From: Prosapia bicincta
Taxonomy: Eukaryota > Arthropoda > Insecta > Hemiptera > Cercopidae
Assembly: GCA_036971475.1 (NCBI GenBank)
Contig: JBAIZL010000063.1
Coordinates: 1,773,290 to 1,837,289 of the forward strand
DNA: 64,000 nucleotides
Reading direction: 5' to 3'
The notes beneath the pieces are model-generated. The model was not told the origin of the DNA. It searched no databases and saw only the letters and a list, made by a program, of their open reading frames with translations. Shown piece after piece: positions 57,515 to 64,000 of this stretch; position 1 is the first letter of the stretch; the number at the start of each line of letters is the position of its first letter. A program made the translations under genes and the position numbers.

Positions 57515-58835
57515 CTTGGTCGGCCTATTTAGATACCCACTCCAAGACACCACAGGCCTAGTGTTCTCTTACGCAGACAAAGCCGAAGTCTTTGATGACT
57601 CCCTGGAAGCACAGTTCTCGCCGCACCATGGGTACGGCGATGACGCGTTCACTGCCTTTGTCGATGACATCCTCCGGGAATACTTAATTCAGACTCCAGA
57701 GACGGAGGCACACCCTTTCACGCCTTGAATTCGAGAAGCTACGTTCCAAAAAAGTTCAGGTTTAGACACCATCACATCCACTGCCCTTAAAAATTCGCCT
57801 TCCATCCTCACGTCCTACATCCTAGACATCCTCAACTTAGCCACCCGCCTACATCACTTCCCCGCCTGCTGGAAATCGGCAAAAGTCATCCTTCTTCCAA
57901 AACCTCGTAAACCTCTAAACCTTTCAGAAAATTACCGACAAATCTCCCTCCTACCCACCTTATCCAAAGTCTCTGAACGCCTCCTCTACGCCCTCATCTT
58001 TCCCATCCTAGATGGTGTCATTCGCCCGGAGCAATTCGGATTCAGAAGAGGTCATTCCACCACACAACCACTACTACGAGTGACGTACATGATAGTGGAC
58101 TAGTTCAACAAGAAGCAATCCACAACAGCACTCTTCATTGGTGTCAGTAAGGCCTTTGACCGATTTTGGCATCCTGGTCTCCTCTACAAATTGGCCACCA
58201 GTTCAATACCTAAACACACCGTCTTCCTTCTCCGCTCCTATTTGTCTGACAGAATCTTCACCGTGTCTGTTGGAAATTGCCTCTCAACCTGTCGTCCTAT
58301 ATCTGCGGGTTTTCCTCAGGGTTCCGTTGTAGGCCCGCTCCTCTATCTCCTCTAAACCAACGTCATCCCCCTCCTTCCAAACGTCTCCCTTTCCCTCTAT
58401 GCGGATGGCGCCATGTTCATGTCAAGCTCATGGAGCATACAAAACCCACACAGACCATCCAGACGCAACCGAACTCCCTGTCAGTGTGGCTCCGAAAGTG
58501 GAGAGCGGAAGTCAATACTAAAAAAATCAGAAGTAATCTGCTTCACCAGAAAGCTACGACAGCAAACCAGAGCCATCCTTCTTGACGGGAGGCCCACACC
58601 CTGGAGGTCTTCTGTTAAATACCTTGGTGACATCCTAGATAAGCGCCAGTCCTTTTACTCTCGAACTTCCTCAGTCCTTACCAAGGGTAGAACTATCCGT
58701 GCTGAGCTCTAACCTCTCCTCTGCCGCAGAGGTACCATTCCTCTCAAAATCAAACACCACATGTACCAAATGCTCCTTCGTCCGTCCTCACCTACGAAGC
58801 TCCTGTCTGGTGGCCTCTTTGCTCCACTCTTGAGT
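57515..58835 (+). pseudogene. Jockey-type non-LTR reverse transcriptase fragment
   Basis: GC-richer than its surroundings. The order is DTTGLVFSYADKAEVFDDSL (region before RT), GLDTITSTALKN, WKSAKVILLPKPRKPLNLS, YRQISLLPTLSKVSERLL, IRPEQFGFRRGHSTTQ, FIGVSKAFDRFWHPGLLYKL (motif A), GFPQGSVVGPLLYLL (motif B), LSLYADGAMFMS (motif C), SVKYLGDILDKR and TYEAPVWWP. The motif A Asp is Gly (58140-58142) and YADD is YADG (58407-58409). There are several stops and shifts. The 5' part with the endonuclease and the whole 3' end with poly(A) are missing; it stops at the dispersed repeat at 58838. Confidence 0.88.
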
Positions 58836-58837
58836 CA

Positions 58838-58920
58838 ATGCTAGATGGGATTCTAGCGAAACGTCGGAATGGCCACTTTATGCACTGCAGAATGAACGGA
58901 TGTACTCCTGATAATAACTA

Positions 58921-58996
<76 letters not shown>
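58838..58996 (+). repeat. Dispersed repeat followed by TCA and TA microsatellite
   Basis: GCTAGATGGGATTCTAGC forms a 6-bp hairpin followed by GAAACGTCGG; then GCACTGCAGAATGAACGG, TACTCCTGATAATAACTA, TTCATCATCATC repeats and TA. The same end occurs at 63838-63895 and, diverged and inverted, at 53815-53913. All three run into a microsatellite, as PLE ends often do. Confidence 0.75.
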
Positions 58997-59001
<5 letters not shown>

Positions 59002-59695
59002 TTTTTTAGTTATAAATCAATCGTTTACATTAGGTTTTTATTTTATACAATGAAAATTAACGGATTTCGTAGAAGAGATTCCATGCACTTTTCAAAAATT
59101 TGCCTTTGTTTCCAGCTATTCTTTACCTGCGCTGAGGTGAGGTAAATAGATATTGCCACGGTCGATTCAGATTTATAGCCCTGGGTAAGCCTATATTGTT
59201 CGTTTCGACGGTTCCCGTAATTTCAAAATATGTGAAGCGATGCAGCAACAAATCTCATTGTCCAAGGGGAATAAACAGGCTTTCGCTACCACTCCCTACC
59301 TCACCCTTCAAGGAACGGCCTCCATGCTTGGTCTCATGTTGCAACTAACTCTTGGTAACTTTACAACTAGACGTTTACACTAAACAATAGAGTTTTTAGA
59401 ATTTATTTCTACGTTTCCCTTCTACTTAATTATATTATTGTAAATGTAACTGTAATCATCGAGTTGTTATAACCAAGAGACTCTTAGACTAAACAAAATT
59501 AAAAGCTTTAAAATTACAGGTGTGTTACTGTTATTTTTATTTTCTTTATACATTACACAAATGTGAACTCAATTTATTACTGGATTGAAATAGAGTAGCT
59601 AAGTATTATTAGCTTTAATAATCGAAATGTATTTGTATTTTAATTATGGAAATAAATATTGTTTATAACACATTCATATACAAAATCAAGAGTAC
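58997..59695. other. DNA without a recognised gene
   Basis: A GC-richer patch at about 59100-59360 carries no frame or motif I can name. The remainder is AT-rich. Confidence 0.6.
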
Positions 59696-59699
59696 AGTG

Positions 59700-60140
59700 G
59701 CACAATATACTACAACAAAAATATTAGAAACAACCCCAATATACCACTATATTAATAATAAAACACATAATACGAGTTACCTAAGGATAACCCTTATGTA
59801 CATTTCGATAACCATGTCAAAATCATCATTAGAAGGTCTTATTACAAAATCACAATATACGAGGGTAATCTACAACCTACGAGACCTAATCATAAAGTTT
59901 TTGCACATAAATAATTTAATTAATATACTGAAATATTAAAATATAAACTTTCTGCTCAGATTATTCTAGTGAGTTAGTCTAGTTTGTAACTTCTTGTTTG
60001 CCAGATTGAAATTTTAAAATAAGGCCTTCTGATGATGATATAATCATTGAAATGTGCATCTTAAGTAACTTCTATTATCTGTTATTTTTTTTTATTTTTG
60101 TGGTATTGGTGTTGTTTCTTATATATTCATTGTAGCACAT
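59700..60140. repeat. Imperfect inverted pair of PLE-type terminal repeats
   Basis: Left arm about 59700-59890 (minus) and right arm about 59975-60140 (plus) share TTTGTA, ATAAGRCCTTCT, GATGAT, GAAATGTRCAT, AAGTAACT or GGTAACT, and TGGTATTGGTGTTGTTTC or its variant. They belong with 54775-54960. A 97-codon frame at 59646-59939 lies in the left arm and is not a gene. Confidence 0.68.
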
Positions 60141-60977
60141 TTCATAATAATTATTATAGAGATAAACGTATAACAATAGAACAAGCAGTTGTAAATTGTT
60201 TATTTATTTACAGATGAATGGTTTTTATTATTTTAGCTCTACTTGAGCGATATTTTTTTTATTTCAATAAAATTACTTTTTCCTACTTTAATGTTTTTCT
60301 TAATTTATTTAACAAAGAATGTTTTCAAAAAAAAACGGTAAAGTTTTGTTTAATAAGCTATTTGCATAACTACTAAAAAATTAAAAACTGTCTGGGAAAT
60401 GCATGAAATGACTGTTAGAAATGTAATACTGTATACTAAATGAAATTCACACCTCGCCTAACCGAAGTAATTTTATACTTTTCAAATGTCGCACGCTCTA
60501 GTTGCTTTACAAGGCTATGCACGAGACACGACACGTAATATCGTTTCGCATTACATATAAATACATAAACAAATCTTCTAATATATATTAGCATTAGAAT
60601 TATCAGAAGCATACTAGATAATCAAATTAGTTGAATTTATTAAATACTCAATTATGATATTTATTAAAATATTTACTTCTGAAGAAAGAACATGATTGAT
60701 ATTGATATAGGTCAAGTTATTAATAATGATTCACAAGTAAAAATTAAAAACTTGTACAAATAGCTTCAAATAACGTAAGGGTAATAATTTTAAATATTTT
60801 ATAAAAATGAAACATTTGGTGTTTAATTAGAATGAACACGGCTCTAACTTTACACTATAGGTTTTAATTTTCAGTTTTTTAAAAAAATTTACAATTATTA
60901 TTGATTAATATTTGTTTTGAATATAGAATGCCTAAACATTAATCTGATTCTAATCTGTAAACATTTAAACATAATCT
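60141..60977. other. AT-rich DNA without a recognised gene
   Basis: Nothing identifiable on either strand. Confidence 0.65.
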
Positions 60978-61140
60978 AAAACTATTCTGGTTATAATCTA
61001 TGCACATTTAAAGATAATCTAAAACTATTCTGATTATAATCTATGCACATTTAAAGATAATCTAAAACTATTCTGGTTATAATCTATGCACATTTAAAGA
61101 TAATCTAAAGTTATTCTGATTATAATCTATGCACATTTGA
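60978..61140. repeat. 43-bp tandem repeat, about four copies
   Basis: Units start at 60978, 61021, 61064 and 61107 with AAAACTATTCTGATTATAAT and end AAAGATAATCT. G/A differences alternate (TCTGGTT, TCTGATT). A diverged half unit precedes at about 60940. Confidence 0.92.
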
Positions 61141-62079
61141 TAGAATTTATTCAAAAACAATTCTAGCATCTACTGTAATTTTTAAAATTTTCTAAAACTT
61201 GAAACAGATTTTTTATTATAGTCAATTTGTTTTTATATTTTTATTTTCTTTAAAGTTGGTTGTACAATTGATAAGAATTTGTAAAAATATATTGAAAATG
61301 AAAAGGTCAAATTTTATTATTCATCATTTACTCCGCAAGTTACTCGTTGATTAAATTAAAACCATATTTAAAAATAAAAATGCCTCTGAATTTTGAGGAA
61401 TAAAATTGGTTGCTGTTCTTATACAGATTACATGAACACCGCTTTATGATGTATCATAAGTGTGACATAAGTCTCTTTCACTTATTTTGTAACTGTAAAA
61501 ACGAAAAACAATTAAGTGTTTAAACATATGCAAAATATTTAAAATATAAAATTCAAAATTAAAGGGTGATATCCATTGAATGTTATACAATTTCAACCAA
61601 ACTCATAGCTAGCACCAAATCCTTATTCTTTCTTTATTTTCTTTTGACATGATTAAAAAAATAGAATATAAATACATTATATATATTAAATACAACTTTA
61701 ACATTTTATTTTAATTTTAAAACTTTAGAACATTTTTGCTATAATTACTTAACTTATTTACTTATTTATTACTTCTATCGGAACATTATACAGTCAGTGA
61801 CTATTGTTTTAAACCATTATACTATTCCAATAATGTCTGGAGTTGAGTATTATTATTTTTGTGGAATTGTGAGATAATTGTTATGCTTGTTACAAGCTGT
61901 ATAAATTCCTAAGACTAATATTCTTAATAAAAAAATAAGTATTATAAACATTATTTTATGTCCGTTATTTTATAACCGATTTTATGAAATTATAAAGAAA
62001 TATTCTAAAAACCATATCTTTTGAAAATTCAATGTGAATTTTGTAGAATAAAAAACCCCTTCAATTAAAAAAAAAAACT
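61141..62079. other. AT-rich DNA without a recognised gene
   Basis: Nothing identifiable. Confidence 0.65.
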
Positions 62080-62370
62080 TGTACATAAAGAATACAAAGA
62101 CAAATAATTTAAGCAATAAATTTTATAGACAATTTCTACTGAGGTCAACAAAGAAACTTTTTATTCTAGATACATTTAATAAATAGTTACAATTTATATA
62201 AATAAAGTAACCTAACTTATGCGTTAAAACATCAATTCCGCCACATAACCTATAACATAAAATCAGCTGTTTAATGAAACCATATGTTAACGCTTATTTT
62301 ATGTTAATTCGATTAAATAACCATATTGCATACTTTTTGTGAAAACCTTATACTCAATATTAAACTAAAA
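62080..62370 (+). repeat. Diverged member of the dispersed repeat at 16740
   Basis: AAAGTAACCTAACTTATGCG, CCACATAACCTATAACATAA, AATCAGCTGTTTAATGAAAC and CATATTGCATACTTTT appear in the same order as in 16740-16930 and 39890-40080. It is clearly older than the segmental duplication. Confidence 0.6.
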
Positions 62371-63160
62371 CTAGTTATTTAAATTTATTCAATAAATTAT
62401 TATTTGAAAAACTGTCTCATTAAAGGTCATCCCATACAAGTTTTAAAAAATGCATTTAATTTTGAGTGGATGAATAAAAAGTATTTTATTAAAGATTGAA
62501 AATTTGCACGATATAGAAGGAGCATGTGAACTAATAGAAGGAATTAAATAGAGTTCTATTATATTTAATCTTGCGAAAAAAACAAAAATAGACCAATTTT
62601 TTTTCAAAAAGGAATATAAAACTGGCCCACGTGATAAAAGACTCTTTGATGCCTATTATCTAACCCTTCTTTTACAACAGTTCTTCAACTCTTACCCCTC
62701 GTAAGTATTATAACAAGGTTGAACTGATGTAAAGTGTAGCTTGTTAGAGAAGCTTGATTCACGGCCTTTGTGAGGAAGATTCTTTTGTGTTTTTGTTTCC
62801 AAGTTGTACAAATCGTTACTTTTAAGACTTACAATTTGCAGTCGAAACTCATTTGTGAAGCGTCAACAGCGCAGCTCAACGCCTCTTATATAAGCCACGA
62901 TTTCAGGTAGCGTTGTTTGAAATGTAAATCAATTAAAATAATAATAATTTAGATCTTTTTACCGAAAAATGTAATACAAATAAGAATCGCCCTTAATCAA
63001 CAACTCAAATTAAAATTAAAATAACATTCAGCTATTAAGTTTTAAACACAAGGCCTCTTACTTCACATTGTAACTTCATTCCAGTTTTACACACTGATTA
63101 TAGATATGATAATGTAACTATCGACATATAAAATAATTTGTGTAACTTTATAATTATCTA
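62371..63160. other. AT-rich DNA without a recognised gene
   Basis: A short stretch near 62560-62620 reads LAKKTKIDQFFFKK, which recalls the end of pogo/Tigger transposases, but it is too short to assign. Confidence 0.55.
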
Positions 63161-63164
63161 ACTC

Positions 63165-63178
63165 TATCTATCTATCTA

Positions 63179-63258
<80 letters not shown>
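63165..63258. repeat. TCTA / TA / GA microsatellite
   Basis: TCTA steps, then TA, then GA. Confidence 0.96.
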
Positions 63259-63262
<4 letters not shown>

Positions 63263-63466
63263 TAGAGAGTAGAGTTCGATAATTTGAGGTAGATGGGACC
63301 GACACCCCTTTGGATTACATGGAAATACGTTCCTGTTAGAAAAAACAGGGGCTTCTACTGAACCCTAATACCCTGAGTCCCATTTACCAATGTAAAAAAT
63401 AAGTATATTGTTTACAGTGCTTCCTCAAAGTAATGTTGTTTTGGAATACATTGTTTATCACAGTTG

Positions 63467-63772
63467 CTACATTTTTTGGAAAAAGTTGTGTATCTTCTGC
63501 TTTTGCTTATTATATAGTTTTCGTGCTACGGTTTTTCGAAGACGTCTTAGCAGAAGTAAATTTGTTGGCGTGGTGTCTGTCTGAGTTTCAATATAGCGTA
63601 GTGCTGTATGCAATTCGGTCGTTCTTTCATCGTGACTAATTCTCCTTTCTTGTACTGCCTCGGTCAAACCTGCATCTTTATTCTCCTCATCACTGGCTTC
63701 AGTAGTTTTCTGTACAATTTCAATAATCGAAACATCTGTTCCCTCAAATAGTTTACATTGGACTTTGAACAA
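63467..63772 (-). pseudogene. Possible pogo/Tigger-type transposase C-terminus
   Basis: A 101-codon minus frame without ATG reads LHTALRYIETQTDTTPTNLL, then LRRLRKTVARKLYNKQKQKI and HNFFQ. The end of Tigger/CENP-B-like transposases has a similar layout: ALETALxYIEQQ..xTPTxLLLLRRxRDxAAKK...QxKIxxFF. The acidic linker before it (TTEASDEENKDAG) also fits. The DDE core is not present. It is a fragment at best; the match is by eye only. Confidence 0.4.
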
Positions 63773-63837
63773 CCTGAAAGCTTCTTAATGAGAAACGTCG
63801 AACCTTGCATAGACTTTCTTCTTGTAGATCAATAAAA

Positions 63838-63897
63838 AAATGAACGGATGTACTCCTGATAATAACTATTCATCATCATCATCATCATCATCTTCAC

Positions 63898-63933
<36 letters not shown>

Positions 63934-64000
63934 TTGCGCGCGCGTGTGTGTGTGTTTGTGCATGCGTGTGGTGTGTGTGTGTGTGTGTGTGTGTTTGTGT
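63838..64000 (+). repeat. Dispersed repeat end plus TCA/TA/TG microsatellite to the window edge
   Basis: AATGAACGGATGTACTCCTG and ATAATAACTATTCATC equal the end of the repeat at 58890-58945. TCA, TA and then TG with GCGCGCG interruptions follow and run off the window. Confidence 0.85.

Overview
This is eukaryotic, AT-rich, repeat-dominated DNA, most likely from an arthropod and probably an insect. The reasons are the mixture of Helitron, hAT, Penelope-like (PLE) and jockey-type remnants, the very long TA/TG/GA microsatellites, satellite arrays with higher-order structure, and the lack of any operon-like or compact gene layout. I could not identify an intact host protein-coding gene. The only near-intact coding unit is a hAT transposase. 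The organism call is an inference from repeat content.

Layout. (1) 1-1359 has nothing recognisable. 1360-1850 (minus) is a decayed copy of a multicopy arthropod repeat protein. (2) 1852-8420 is a satellite built from a 33-bp monomer, arranged in 99-bp triplets and a 490-bp higher-order repeat, with a degenerate right edge. (3) From inside that satellite to 26822, a block of about 20 kb carries non-coding DNA, a dead Helitron (about 10135-13450), a large TG microsatellite, a PLE GIY-YIG tail (about 20840-21303), foldback elements inside TA microsatellites, and a second satellite of 50/100-bp units (about 22870-23690). (4) 26823-52013 is a direct tandem copy of that block, enlarged to about 25 kb. 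After the duplication this copy received a 2.5-kb hAT element in its Helitron. It also differs by a 0.6-kb segment at 30250-30840, a 2.35-kb segment at 48260-50608, and independent re-homogenisation of both satellites. (5) 52014-64000 is single-copy. It holds two abutting PLE fragments, a jockey reverse transcriptase fragment and PLE-like terminal repeats (about 53815-60140), then AT-rich DNA, an old dispersed repeat shared with the duplicated block, and a possible pogo/Tigger transposase tail near the right end.

How it fits together. The Helitron, PLE and jockey copies have lost catalytic residues and frames. The hAT keeps its DDE triad, terminal inverted repeats and target-site duplication, with one frameshift in the BED zinc finger, and is the youngest dated event because it lies in only one of the two block copies. 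The satellites show breakpoints and post-duplication turnover. The best candidates for something undescribed are the 33/99/490-bp satellite with its in-frame fusion to a pseudogene start, the satellite-anchored tandem duplication, and the recurring hairpin-plus-GAAA motif in several repeat families.
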